From Magnolia sinica (Eukaryota > Streptophyta > Magnoliopsida > Magnoliales > Magnoliaceae), in NCBI RefSeq assembly GCF_029962835.1, contig NC_080577.1, positions 7,416,501 through 7,480,500 on the forward strand: 64,000 nucleotides of DNA. The letters run 5' to 3'. Position 1 is the first letter of the stretch, and each line of letters begins with the position of its first letter. The notes beneath the pieces were generated by a model that ran no database searches, was not told the origin of the DNA, and saw only the letters and a program-made list of their open reading frames with translations. The position numbers and the translations under genes are program-made. Shown piece by piece: positions 35,301 through 47,479 of the stretch.

Positions 35301-36850
35301 CCCCACGATGATGCGCTGATCGTCTCCTTGGCGATCGCTAACCGAAAAGTGTTTCGGATACTCGTCGATACGGGGTCATCTGCAGACGTGTTATTTACTC
35401 AAGCGTTCGACAAAATGGGGATCGAACGATCCGCGTTACGCCCGGTTCGGACCCCATTGATCGGTTTTTCCGGAGGACAAGTATTGCCCGAGGGGACTGT
35501 CTCATTACCACTCACCGCGGTAGTGCCCCACATCTGACGACGATGATGGTTGACTTCCTGGTCGTCGATCAACCCTCGGTATACAACGCGATATTCGGCC
35601 GACCTTCATTGAGTCTCCTCCAGGCCGTGGTATCCACATACCATCTTACAATGAAATTCCCGACCGAGTTAGGAGTCGGAATTGTTAAAGGAGACCAGCA
35701 AGACGCGAGGCGATGTTACATGATAGCTGTAAAAGGAGCCGCCGACAAGATTCCGACCAACATATTAACAATCGAATCGTTGGACCCTCGGGGCGAGAAT
35801 TATGAACGAGGACAGCCGGTCGAAGATCTTGTCTCAATCGCCTTAGTCGAAACAGATGGATCCAAGACAGTGCGAATTGGCTCATCTCTGCAGTCCCCTT
35901 TGAGAGAAAAGCTGATCGCCCTGCTCCGAAAGTACGCCGACGTATTCGCTTGGAATCATGAAGATATGCAAGGGATCGACCCCTCCGTGGTGACTCACCG
36001 ACTTAACATCGATCCGTCATATCGACCGATCCGACAGAAGCGACGACCGCTCGGCCCTAAACGATACGCCATCATCGAGAAAGAAGTCAACAAACTACTC
36101 CAAGCTAGTTTCATAGAAGAAATACACTATCCAGAGTGGGTCGCGAATGTCGTGCTTGTAAAGAAGTCCAACGGGAAGTGGCGAGTCTGTATTGATTATA
36201 CCGACTTGAATAAAGCCTGCCCCAAAGATAGCTTTCTGCTTCCGAAGATAGACCAGCTAGTAGATAGTACAGCCGGACATGAGCTCCTTAGCTTCATGGA
36301 TGCTTATTCGGGATATAATCAAATTGTAATGCATCAAACAGATAAATCAAAAACTACCTTTGTCACCGACAAAGGCCTTTATTGTTACCGAGTGATGCCA
36401 TTTGATCTGAAGAATGCCGGTGCAACTTATCAAAGGTTAGTTAACAAAATCTTTGCTCGACTTATAGGCCGAACCATGGAAGTATACATCGACGACATGC
36501 TTGTCAAGAGCATACACGCGGAGGATCATGTGAATGATTTGGAAGAAATGTTTCTAATCCTGCGGAAGTTCCGGATGAAGCTAAATCCAAGTAAATGTGC
36601 TTTTGGAGTAGGCTCCGGAAAATTCCTCGGTTTCTTAGTCAACGAGGAATAGAGGCAAACCCTGAGAAGATAAAGGCTCTGATTGATATGGAATCCCCCA
36701 AAACCATTAAGGACGTCCAAAGATTGGCCGGACGAGTCGCAACACTCAATCGGTTCCAGAGCTACGGATAAATGTCTCCCTTTCTTCAAACAATTGAAAG
36801 GAAGACAAGCGATGGGTTGGACGGAAGAGTGTGAAGCGGCATTCCAACAG
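35300..36850 (+). mobile_element. Tat element protease and reverse transcriptase (fossil)
   Basis: The protease active site [11 protein letters not shown] is near 35365. Reverse transcriptase carries [31 protein letters not shown] and the catalytic YIDDMLVK near 36490. Confidence 0.95.
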
Positions 36851-37730
36851 CAATTAAAATCATATCTCGGTTCTGCACCTCTCTTATCAAAACCCGAACC
36901 GGGGAGTCGTTGCTCCTCTACCTAGCCGTGTCCGAGGCGGTTAGCTCGGCTTTGATACGAGAATCAGAAAAGCAGCTGCCGGTTTACTATGTCAGCAAAG
37001 CATTGCCAGCAGAAACGAGATACCCAAGCTTGGAAAAAGTGGCCTTGGCTTTAATAACTTCCTCTCGGCGGCTTAGGCCGTATTTCCATGCCCACACCAT
37101 CATTGTAATGACCGACCTTCCGCTTCGCCAGGTACTGCAAAAACCAGAAGCTTCCGGCCGACTCACCAAATGGGCTATCGAGCTGAGTGAGTTTGATATT
37201 TAATACCGACCAAAGGCAGCAATCAAAGGGCAAGCCGTAGCTGATTTTATCACCGAAGGAACACCTTCAACCGAACTCTCAGTGAACGATACGCCGAAGG
37301 TCGATGCAGTGCCCACCTCAACCGCTTCCCCTTGCCCTATTCCATGGAATCTGTATGTCGACGGTTCTTCCAACTCGAAGGCCAGTGGGGCTGGGGTGGT
37401 GCTGGAAACCCCCGATCACACCTATATACAGTATGCCTTACGACTTGGATTTCAAGCGTCGAACAATACGGCGGAATATGAAGCGTTGCTACTCGGCCTC
37501 CGACTCGCCGCTAGCATGGAGGTCACGCACCTAAGCGTTTTCAGCGACTCTCAGTTGGTTGTTAACCAAGTTACCGGTGTATACCAGACACGGAAAGACC
37601 GGCTAAGGGCTTACATGGAGAAAGCGAAAGAACTTATCAACAGATTTCAATTCTGTCGTGTAACTCGGATACCTCGTACGGAAAACAGCAAAGCCGATTT
37701 GCTAGCAAAGCTCGCCTCGGCCGAAGAAGA
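36850..37730 (+). mobile_element. Tat element: RNase H followed by archaeal-type RNase H (fossil)
   Basis: The usual retroelement RNase H zone (YYVSKALPAETRYPSLEK) is followed at about 37340-37720 by a second RNase H with LYVDGSSNSKASGAGVVLE, NNTAEYEALLLGLRLA and VFSDSQLVVNQV. The second domain is diagnostic for the Tat lineage. Confidence 0.93.
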
Positions 37731-37959
37731 TGATATACCCAGGTCCGTCCCTGTCGAATACGTCGATAAACCAAGTATAGACGAGCCAATTAGCGAGGCC
37801 GTCAATACAATCGACTCGGAACCATCCTGGATTGATCCAATCCGCCAATTCCTTGACGAAGGAAAGTTGCCAGAGGATCGCACCGAGGCCCGACGAATTA
37901 AGATCCGAGCCTCCTGTTACACCATACTCAACGGAACCCTCTATAAGAAAGGTTACTAC

Positions 37960-39062
37960 GCCCCGTTGCTGCGGTGCCTCAAACCCAGTGAGGCAAACTA
38001 TGTGTTACGGGAAATTCATGAAGGAATCTGCGGAAACCACTCTGGAGGCGATCCCTCGCCTACAAGGTCTTACGACAGGGATACTACTGGCCCACTATCC
38101 AACACGACGCTCGTGAGCTCGTTCAAAAATGCGACAGATGCCAACGGTTTGCGGCAATTCCGAGGCAAGCACCCGAGGCACTGACGCCGATGACTGGTCC
38201 CTGGCCTTTCGCACAATGGGGCATCGACCTCATAGGACCGCTCCCTATGGGAAAAGGGCAGACCAAGTTTGCTGTGGTAGTAGTGGACTATTTTACGAAG
38301 TGGGCCGAGGCAGAACCATTAGCCAAAATAACCGAGCAGAAGATCACCGAGTTTGTATGGAAAAACATTATCTGCCGATTCGGAGTACCCCGTACCATTG
38401 TCACAGACAATGGAAGGCAATTTGATAATAGGAGCTTTCGTGAGATGTGCAAGAACCTCGGGATCAGGAATATTTATTCATCACCGCATCACCCTCAAAC
38501 CAACGGACAAGTCGAGGCAGTTAACAAGATTATCAAGCAACATCTTCGGACCAAGCTTGGCCGGGCCAAAGGAGCATGGGCCGAAGAGCTCCCGAAAATT
38601 CTTTGGGCTTACCGAACTACAACCCGAACGGCCACAGGAGAAACTCCGTTTTCACTCGCTTACGGCTCGGAAGCGGTCACTCCCGTCGAAATCGGATTAC
38701 CTTCGGCTCGAATCACCTTATTCAATGCAGAAGAGAATGAAGAACTCCTTGCACTCGGACTCGACCTTCTGGACGAGCAAAGGGAAAGGGCGAGGCTGCG
38801 CACGGAGGCTCGACAACGACAAGTGACTCGGTTCTACAATACCCGAGTTAAGATTAGAAGATTCCGAAGGGGAGATATGGTTCTTCGGAAAGTGTTTTCC
38901 AACACTAAGGAGTTTGGGTCGGGTACACTGGGACCCAATTGGGAAGGACCCTATATCGTCTCGGGCACCATTAGACCAGGAACATATCGGCTAGAAGACC
39001 TAAACGGACAGTCATTGCCTCATCCATGGAACGCTGAACACCTCAAGGTCTACTATCCTTAG
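37960..39062 (+). mobile_element. Tat element integrase (fossil)
   Basis: An N-terminal His/Cys zone precedes the core with the DDE residues in WGIDLIGPLPMGK, TIVTDNGRQFDNRSF and HPQTNGQVEAVNKII. The C-terminal RRFRRGDMVLRKVF...GTYRLEDLNG module precedes a stop. No chromodomain was seen. Confidence 0.94.
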
Positions 39063-39239
39063 CTTGCTATTTGATGTTTAAAGACCCTGAGGAAGAGTAA
39101 AAGACCCTGAGGAAAAGTAAAGCCGAGTCAAATGAATAAAGACATGCTTTTCTTTTTCATTCGTCCGAATATGTGTAAGTACAAAAGCAACCGAATACAT
39201 CGGAGCAAAAAAATATATACATATAAAAAACCAAAGTCT

Positions 39240-41510
39240 TCATGCGTCGGCCCCGTCCCCGGCAGTTGTGTCTTCAGCGGCGGCGTCCGGATTCTCGGAC
39301 TCTGAGGCTGCCCCGCCTTCGATTTCTGAAAGGTCAAGGTCAGGAAAAGACTTCTTTATATCCTTGACGCATTCCAGATATCCGCTCTGGAACAGGCGAT
39401 CCCTCTCGTCCTCAAACTCGGCCGACTCAAGGAAAGCTTGGACAGCTTGGTCCCTGGACTTCTCTGCCTCGTCGGCCCGCTGAATGTGTTCCGCCGCCTC
39501 AAGCTTAGCCCGAGCTAAGTCATCCGCGCACGAAGCATGGGCTGCCAGAACTCGCTGATTCTCTTCTTCAGCTTTGGAGAGTAAGGCCAGTGCTTGAGCG
39601 ACCTCAGCCTTCGCCTCGTCCAGGGCTCTTCTGGAGGAAGCCGCCTCTGCCCTCGAGTCTTCAGCAGCCTTCCGGGCAAGGGCCGCCTCGCCTGTCAGGA
39701 TGCCGACTCGGATCTCGGCCTCTTCGCGACGACCTTCGGCCTCAGATAGAAGAGCCTGCAGCCGATGAGTTGAGGATAGCTCCTTGCTGGCCTTGATTAA
39801 GCAAGGAGCAAGTTCAAAAAGCATCCGAGCAGCGTGGCTGACGGTCTGCGACGACGGGGCGTTGTAGAGTTTCACGAACTCTCCCTCACACCCGTGGGCT
39901 AGGGCCCAAGGAACCATCCCCGACACCACTTGCTGCAGGACCGACGGCCCCTCCTGGTTCGTCTCCTCCCCTCGGGAGGGCGCGGTCCTGGCCCCTCCTT
40001 CCCCCCTGGAGGACGCGGCCCCGGCCTTCTCCTCCCGACTCGGAATATCCGTCTCAACGCGTGCCGAGTCAGGTGCCGTCTGAGGGTCCGAAGCAGCAAT
40101 CGCCGTCTCCTCCGCCCTCTCGTCCGGGTCGAGAATCACCACGACGGAAGGGGCAGAAGAGCTCGCTGGCTCTTTCTCCTTCCGCAGCACCCTTTGCCTC
40201 TTCGGCGGCCGAGGCTCCGAAAGAAGAACTAACCGCGGAGGAGCCTTCAACTTCGTGACTGGCCTGAGGGCAGGACGAGCTCCAGTCATCTCTGGTTCGA
40301 GGATAATCCTGAGGTTGGGACGAGCTTCGGGCAGATCTGTTTAAAAAAAAAAAAAGAGAATAAGTTATGGCGAATCAGGTCGGGGGAAATTCGGAAGATC
40401 CAGAAAACTCATTCTCAATTACCTGTAACTTCCGAGTCCAGACCTGCAAGATGAAGGCGCTCCGGTTGTAGAAGCACCTTCCAAGACCTATCTTTCGGAT
40501 TCAATGCCCTCAACTCCTTAATCCGAGCCGAGGTACTGGAGCCAAGCTTCGGCCGCTTCTTGGGTCCACTTTATAGGCTAGTCGACAAAAAAAAAAAAAA
40601 AAAGGGCGAGGGAGAGAAGACCCAAGTCACCGCTCTCTGAAATGTCCGAGGGACACGAGCCTCGCAAGACCGGACTCGTCCGTCTCCCATCGACCACATG
40701 CCCAACCAACGCTCTTTCCAATGTTTGTTGGAAGTGGGAGGGTCGGTTATCGTGGAACCGCCTCCGCCTCGCCAAGCAGCAAAGACGTAGAAGCCATGGT
40801 AGTTCGGATTTACCCGCACTTGGTACAGGTGGAGAAACTCGTCGACTGTGAGCGCTGTTCCATCTCAACCCACAACACCGCACATCCGAGTAAGTTCCTC
40901 CACCCATTCGGGACTATCTGTCCCGGGGCAATCCGTATGCGAGACAAAACTCCCCGGACGATGGTCTGAAGGGCAGACGCAAGCCGCACTGCATCGATAC
41001 TTGGTAAATTGCGACTGCCCCAGCGGGAGGGTGATCCGGCAGGTCATTCGGGCGAGGAAGATACGTGATGACCGACTCGGGGATATGATACCCGACTCGG
41101 ATTCTGTCCAAGTCCGCTTCAGTCAAGACTGAAGGAACCGGACCGCTTAAATCTTCCCCCGATTCTTCCCCTTCAGACTCGGCCTGCGCCGATTCATCAG
41201 CAGGAACTGGGTCAGGGGTTCCTCCGGCGATTAAAATTTCATCTTCTTCCTCTTCATCTTCCTCCATGTCCCTTGGTAAGTTGGGCCTCCCCGGGCGGGT
41301 TAATAAGGATGACCCGCCACGGGAAGGAACGACGGAAGCAGGGCGCTCCGCCTGATCGTCGGTGACTCTCTCAGGCATACAAGCAGCGTTGGCATCCACT
41401 GCTATCTCCGTTAGTAAAGAAGGCGATTCCGCAACGTTCCAAAAACGTTGCGCTTCGCCTTCGTCTCCGGAAATTCCCCCCTGGGGGTTTTGAGAACTCC
41501 TATCCGCCAT
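39240..41510 (-). mobile_element. antisense reading frames of the Tat element
   Basis: Two substantial minus-strand frames, 39240-40289 and 40914-41510, lie between integrase and the 3' LTR. The first is Ala/Glu-rich with a long predicted coiled coil (heptads in LLSEAEGRREEAEIRVGIL and ALDEAKAEVAQALALL). The second is acidic and ends in a segment (GLRLPFRPSSGEF) that recalls the 'putative gypsy-type transposon' family Pfam PF04195 (from memory). Between them, minus-strand sequence includes 'YHGFYVFAAWRGG', also of that type, and intron-like boundaries. Grande and related elements are known to carry an antisense gene in this place. Function unknown; broken here. Confidence 0.75.
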
Positions 41511-42002
41511 TATTATTATCTAATAAAGAGGAAGGAGAAACTCACCGGAGAGAAAGGAACAATGGCGGAAAGAAGCACCGACGGTAAAGAGAGAAGAAAG
41601 GAAGGAGATGAAAGGCTACGCAAATCCCAGGGAAAACGCAGAGCGAGAATGGCAAGAGCAGTAAAAGTTCAAAGTGCGGGACCCCTGACGTTTTATAAGG
41701 TCGCCCTACGGCGGAGACATTAATGGGGAAATGATTCGACGCCTGCATCGGTTCCCCCTCTCGACACGTGGCGCACGCCGACTAGCAACAATAATAGCTT
41801 TACTACGTGTCCAATCCTCATTGGCGGGACCTGCGATTTGATGGCTAACGGCGCATACGATGTCAGAAGCTGAACCGTCCCCCATCAAAGGTCTCAATGA
41901 ATGCGCTTAACGACTACTTCTCGTCTCGGACTAAGTTATGAACCGACTCAGCACTCGCTACTCCTCGGTGTCATAAGACTACTACTTTTGAGTAGTGAGT
42001 CT

Positions 42003-42544
42003 TGTTGGGGACAAAACATACAAGTCCGCAGACTCGGACTTAATGCCTCGGGTCACCAAAGGATGTGTCAAATCCGAGGAATTATTCGCTAGACCGAGGC
42101 AAAGGTTGAGTCGGCCCTGACGAGTCGTCAGTGTCTCGGGCATGCTTCGGGCGGACCTCTTTATCGGATCGACCGTCACAAGATGAAGCCGCACTCCGGA
42201 TGTCTTGGGATAAGATTCCCGATCCCGAAGCTCACGGGATCGGATGAAGGCACGAGACGGACACGATCCTGTTTCCGTGATCCCAGGAGAAGATCCCGCG
42301 CACAATACCAGGAAGAGAATCCTCGTACGATTAAATGCCCCAGCAGCTATAAAAGAAGGGGGGGCCCTCACCTTGAGAGGTACGAAAGAAATTCCTCCTA
42401 AAAATCTTTCAATATTTTGAGACCCCGAGTCCAGGCCTGACTTTGGCATCGGAGGGTCCCCTGCTCGAGCCAGGGTCTCCTTTGTTTTCTTTCTGTGCAG
42501 GCATACAAGGGTCCAGGAGGACGAACCAGATAATTGCATCAACA
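42003..42544 (+). repeat. 3' LTR of the Tat element
   Basis: Same length as the 5' LTR and nearly identical to it; followed by the GTGGG duplication. Confidence 0.97.
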
Positions 42545-42605
42545 GTGGGCATTCAATTTCCCGTGGTGTGGTCCACTTGAGATATCGATCTGCATCATTG
42601 TTTTA
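42545..42605. repeat. continuation of the split foldback repeat
   Basis: 'gtgggcattcaatttcccg' continues the copy interrupted at 33001; the next break is a second foldback element. About 30 more bases of the host copy follow at 43143-43170. Confidence 0.8.
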
Positions 42606-43141
42606 GGAAACAGATTGGCTACTCCCCCGCCCCTAGCCTAGTAGCAGATGGTCAGTGCTCTGTGTGCCTCACCATGATATATGTGTTTCATCAATGCGGT
42701 TCATTAATTTTTACATATCATTTTAGGGTTTAATCCAAAAAATGAGAAGATATAAATCTCAGGTGGACCACATAACAGGAAAACAATAGCAATTGGATAT
42801 CCACCATTAAAATCTTCCTAAGGCCCACCGTACCGTTTATTTGACATCTAATCTGTTGATTAGGTCATACAGACCTAGATGAAGGGTAAAAACAAAGATC
42901 ATCTTAATCCAAAACTTTTATGGCCCCAAAAAGATTTTAATGGTCCATGTTCATTCAACATTGTATCCTGTGATGTGATCCACTTGAGATTGATATATAC
43001 CTCATTTTTGGTCTCCTGCCATAAAATGATCTCTAAAAATATATGGACGGCATAGATTAAACATATACATCATGGTATGACACACAGAACACCGGCCATC
43101 AGCCATTGGCCGGTGGCAGGGGGAGTAGCCAATCCGTTTCC
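42606..43141. repeat. foldback repeat copy nested in another foldback copy
   Basis: 536 bp with long terminal inverted repeats: GGAAACAGATTGGCTACTCC at the left and GGAGTAGCCAATCCGTTTCC at the right. The arms pair almost to the centre, leaving a short loop around 'cagacctagatgaaggg'. It interrupts a host copy of the same family. It has no coding capacity. Confidence 0.9.
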
Positions 43142-43170
43142 TATTTTTCAGGCTCATGCCCTGAAAAAAG

Positions 43171-43762
43171 ATTGGAAAACGTATACCGAAGCGCGTCCAC
43201 TTTGATCACGTCCAAACTGACTGAAACGATGGGCTGAGAAGATGTCTCAGTGGGTCCCACAGAGCTTTTTATTGTACCGGATTCTTGTTGCTACTACGGT
43301 TGCAGTAAATTCGTGCCGTACGTTGGCAGAGACAGGTAGCTGGAAAGAGGAGAAGAAAACGCCGATGCTCATGTAGAATGTGACCATTCATACTCATGCG
43401 TACAGTCCCTGTACACATGGCAAACGTGTAGCTTAATCCACCGTCCAACTTGTGAGCCCCGCTTTGGATTGTGCATGACCTTAAAAATAGATTAGTTTGA
43501 TGTAATTATTCTCTGATTAGTCTTTTAAAAAAGTCTATATTAGTCCGTTGATTTGGATTCTTGCCTATTTTATCCTAAGCATCCATTTAATGTGGACCAA
43601 TCAGAGAGTTTGAATCAACGGTTCACAGTCATATTTGGAGTATGGTCCATCCACGGTGCAGTCCACCGTTTGGACTATGCCACGTGGGTTGTGCTTATAT
43701 GCATACGTGGGTGCTATGTGGTGCATGTGCTGGCATGACACGTGCAAGATGAACGCCGATTA
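43171..43762. other. intergenic, no recognised gene
   Basis: Sequence between the nested foldback repeats and the hAT MITE. Only short open frames are seen. Confidence 0.5.
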
Positions 43763-43770
43763 GCTGCGAC

Positions 43771-44352
43771 TAGTGGTGTACATCGAGTCCAACCAAGTCG
43801 AGCCGGCCTCAGCACGACTCAGCTCGGCCACTAGCTGTCCTCTGCTCGAACTCTGCTTGGCCGGGGTCCTTGAGCTTGACCGGCTAGCTTGGCAGTTTGA
43901 GCTGATTTCATTTGTCTACTATTTCTACAAACATACGAATTGCATTTTTAATATCTCACGGTATGTAAAACAACGACAATGGTTTCACATTTATCTTACG
44001 AAACTCCTAAACTACATTTTATGTCACATTTATCTTACCAAACTCCTAAACTACATTTTAAAATAAAAAAGAATATTTATTTCATATACATAACTTCCTT
44101 GTTATCAGCAACACCTCATTGAGTTACGTAATGGAATACTTGGGGAGCAATATCAATATCAAAGTAATTGAGTCACCAAACAAGTTCTATTGAAGTTCAA
44201 GTCAAGTTTGATCCAAGTCGAGTTAAGCCGGGCTAGCTTGAACTCGGCCCAAACTCATTTTCAACCTCAAAGCTTTGAACCAAGATGAGCTGAGCTTTTT
44301 CAAGTTGAGTCGAGCGAGCTAACCAAGCTAGCTCGGTTCGTGTACACCCCTA
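43771..44352. mobile_element. hAT-type MITE
   Basis: The terminal inverted repeats TAGTGGTGTACA and TGTACACCCCTA are typical hAT ends. The flanking 8 bp (GCTGCGAC at 43763-43770 and GTTGCAAC at 44353-44360) match at 6 of 8, as expected for a hAT target duplication that has aged. Subterminal sequence is full of 'gctcg', 'gagctt' and 'ctagctcgg' motifs in opposite orientations. It is 582 bp and non-coding. Confidence 0.88.
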
Positions 44353-44361
44353 GTTGCAACT

Positions 44362-44860
44362 GGGAGCCAGTGGTGGGACGCTGGCTATGAGGCCCACTTC
44401 GATGCATCCATTGTATATCCATGCCATCCATCCATCTTTGCAGCTTATTTTAGAGCATGTTCCTAAAAAATAAAGCAGATACAAATATCAGGTGGACCAT
44501 AGCACATGTAACAAGCAGTGGCCATTGAATGCTACCGTTGAAAACTTTCAAGGATCCACCGTAATGTTTATTTGCCATCCAATCTTTTGATAATGTCACA
44601 CAGACCAGGACAAAGGTAACGAACAAATATAAGCTTGATCTAAAACCTTTATTTGCCCACGATAAGTTTTTATTGGTCAATGATCAATGTTTTCAGTGGT
44701 GTGGTCCACCTGAGATTCTTATCTGCTTCATAAATCAGACCGACACAAAATAAGCTGGAAAAAACGGATGGACGGCGTGGATATACAATTCATTAATAGA
44801 GGTAGGCCCCACGGTCAGGTCCCACCCACATGGCTGGTTCGGTGTGGCTGCTAATCCGCG
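44362..44860. repeat. foldback repeat copy
   Basis: Left part 'atgaggcccacttcgatgcat', right part 'gtaggccccacggtcagg' and 'ctgctaatccgcg'. The middle carries 'caggtggaccatagcac' and 'gtggtgtggtccacctgag'. It lies right against the hAT MITE. Confidence 0.85.
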
Positions 44861-45169
44861 TTCGTGTAAGATCCAGACCATTTAATCAGATAGGGCACCC
44901 TGAGAATATTCTTAACGTAAAGTCAAAGTGATCCACGTGAGCATGCAGATCTTCTGCCTTACCGTTGAATTGCCAGGAATACGTACACGTTTGCCATTTT
45001 GTCATGTGCGCCCGGAAGGCTTTGCTCGTGATATAGATGGGCCTATTTTTCTTATGGTGCGTCTCACTTTTTGGACGGATTCAATGTTCTGTCCACGTGA
45101 AATGTTGGAGGGAAGGAACGATTGCTTCCCTCAGTACATGTATAAGTGACCCTATAAACAAGTAAACAA

Positions 45170-46115
45170 GTTGAATGGAAAATAAATATTATGGAATGAC
45201 AGGAATTCAATTTCCATTTTTTCTCATGGTTTGCCCACTTGAGCCTCCAAGCTGTTTCCTTTTTAACTCAAGTCTTAAAATAATATATCAAATGGACGTG
45301 ATAAAACATATATATCACGTTGGGCAGCATGGATAATGCTGCTGTACAGTACCCTACTATAATATATATATGTGTGCGTGCGCGTGCTGTCCAATTATTT
45401 TTTTCAAATCATTTTAAAACATGAGCCTAAAAAGTGAGATAGAGCCAAATCTCAAGTGGACCACACCACCATAAAATAATGGCCTTAACTATTCACCATT
45501 AAAACTTTCATGTGAGCCACAAAAGTTTTGAAAGAAGTAATATTTGTGTTTTCCCCTCACCTAGATCCCAGAGGCTCAATCAACATGTTATTAGATGGCA
45601 AATAAACGTTATTATATTTGTGTTTTACCTTCATCCAAGTCCTTGCGACCTATTCAATATGTTGGATGGCAAATAAACATTACAGTGGGCCTAGGAAGAT
45701 TTTAATGGTAGGCCATTCATCACTACTGTTTCCTACAGTATGGTCCACTTAAGATTTGGATCTTCTATATCGTTAAGCTCATGCTCTAAAATGATTGACA
45801 AAATGGCTTGACGGCATAGATATAGAATAAATACATCATAATGTTCCCGAAATGTTTATTGTCCATCCAACCTGTTGATAATGTCACTTAAACCTAAATA
45901 AAGAAAAAATATATATATTGGCCTGCTTCAAAAGTACTTTTGGAATCCATTAATGGTCAATCATCTTTATTTCATATGGTATGGTTCACCTAATAATTAG
46001 ATCTACCTCACTTGTTGGTCTCGTACCCTTAAATGATCTAGCAAAACGGACGAATGATGTGGATACAGAATACATGCATCAAGCTGGCCCCATGGTAAGG
46101 GCCTCACCCTGTCAA
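45170..46115. repeat. three degenerate foldback repeat pieces in a row
   Basis: 45170-45345, 45390-45835 and 45836-46115 each carry several family marks, e.g. 'caagtggaccacaccacc', 'cattaaaactttc' and 'atggtccacttaagattt'. A TATA/TG run lies at 45360-45386. Confidence 0.7.
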
Positions 46116-47180
46116 TAAAAACTTATTTATCCACTTTCTTTGCTTTGTGTGGCCTCATCTCTTATCAATTACATGGCCCAATCAAATCTCAACTGTCACA
46201 CTGGGCCTTACTGGACTAGGTGTTTCCTGGCCTCACCGAGTGTAGTCACCCTCAAGACACCGGCTTTTTGTGGGACCATGCGTCACACGTGGGTAAAACA
46301 CCAGCATTCTTTTAGGTTGATTTTGGGAGGTTTCAGATCCGATCCATTCCACAATGTGAGTGAGGTTGATCATGGGAGTCTTTGCCTCAAACCTATGTTA
46401 TTTAAATTAGTCTAAATTAAGATACAAACCATTAATTGTCAGATTAGGTCCAATGACTCATGTGGTCCACCTAACTCATTTCAGCCTCTTGTTAATAGAC
46501 GTTATTTCATCAAGACAAAATATAGATGCTGTGGGTAGAGGCAGAAGAGATATCTCATGAATCTTTTCATCATCAAAGTAGTGAGTGGTGGCATTTCACT
46601 GGCCCACCAAATACTTTTAAGAGAGGGGTTTCAAGAAATTGCTGGATCAAGTATATATTTGATTACGTTAGGCGGACCAATTAAATGGTATTCCGTCGTG
46701 GCCTGACGGAACTTGGTGTCAGGCCAACCTACCAAATTCTCTTGATAATTTATGTGGGCTCAAATAAGCCCACCTACGAAATGGGGCTGTTAGATAGGAT
46801 GTGACAATGTGGATTGCATATGGCACGGTACCACCTTGATCATTAGATGATCAGTCATTCAAAGAAGGGCCTCTATAATGCACGGAAAGATTATTCTTAC
46901 TCTTACCATCGATTTTGCATACCTTTTAATTGTATGGATGTGATGATCCAATTATGTTTATTATTTAGTTGATGTCTTGTGACAGTGAATTCCTATCCAA
47001 GAGGGCCCATTTTTCAGCGATCTAGCTTATTTGACCTGGTCCTATGTTGATAAGAAATATCTCAAAGATCTTACCAGATAGGAAGATGCTGGCCATCCAA
47101 TATCTTGCCTTCTTGAATCCATTGATGGGCAGGCCGTAACTGCCTCTTTTATTTCTTTATTTTTATCTAAACCATCTGCT
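46116..47180. other. intergenic, no recognised gene
   Basis: No coding motif or paired repeat is seen; only short open frames. Confidence 0.45.
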
Positions 47181-47199
47181 GGCAATATTGTTAGAGTGA

Positions 47200-47470
47200 T
47201 CCAATTTAGTATTGTAAGCCGGTTGAGTGATCCAATTCATATGGTCAATCATGCTTGGGACATATGCCCATCTAGATATTGCTACACAGTAAGTATTGTA
47301 AGCCGGTTGACGAAGACTTCGTCTACACATTACCTTGAGGTTGTTCGTGGTATCCTTTGTTACCTTAGGTCAGCTTTGGACATGTGTGGAAATTATATAT
47401 GCTGATCATGGGCATTTTGATGTTTACGCATTTGTGATGCTAACTAGGTTGACACTACGATTAAATTGCA
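47200..47470 (+). mobile_element. fragment of copia pol (fossil)
   Basis: Frames read YTVSIVSRL...HYLEVVRGILCYLRS and DHGHFDVYAF, which recall the stretch between reverse transcriptase and RNase H in Ty1/copia elements. No LTRs are visible near it; it is an old, broken piece with a small internal duplication. Confidence 0.65.
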
Positions 47471-47479
47471 TTCTATGAT

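Larger units (their letters stand above)
33002..42544 (+). mobile_element. Ty3/gypsy LTR retrotransposon, Tat lineage, young
   Basis: LTRs of 542 bp each at 33002-33543 and 42003-42544 start TGTTGGGGAC and end ATCAACA. The target-site duplication GTGGG is at 32997-33001 and 42545-42549. A primer site (TGGCGCCGTCTGTGGG) lies at 33547-33562. Order: gag, protease, reverse transcriptase, RNase H, a second archaeal-type RNase H, integrase, then antisense frames before the 3' LTR. The double RNase H and the [14 protein letters not shown] motif mark the Tat lineage (Retand/Grande/RIRE2 relatives). The LTRs differ at about one position, so insertion is recent, likely under a million years. It looks structurally whole, but its gag-pol carries about eight breaks. 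I could not see a clear polypurine tract. Confidence 0.96.
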
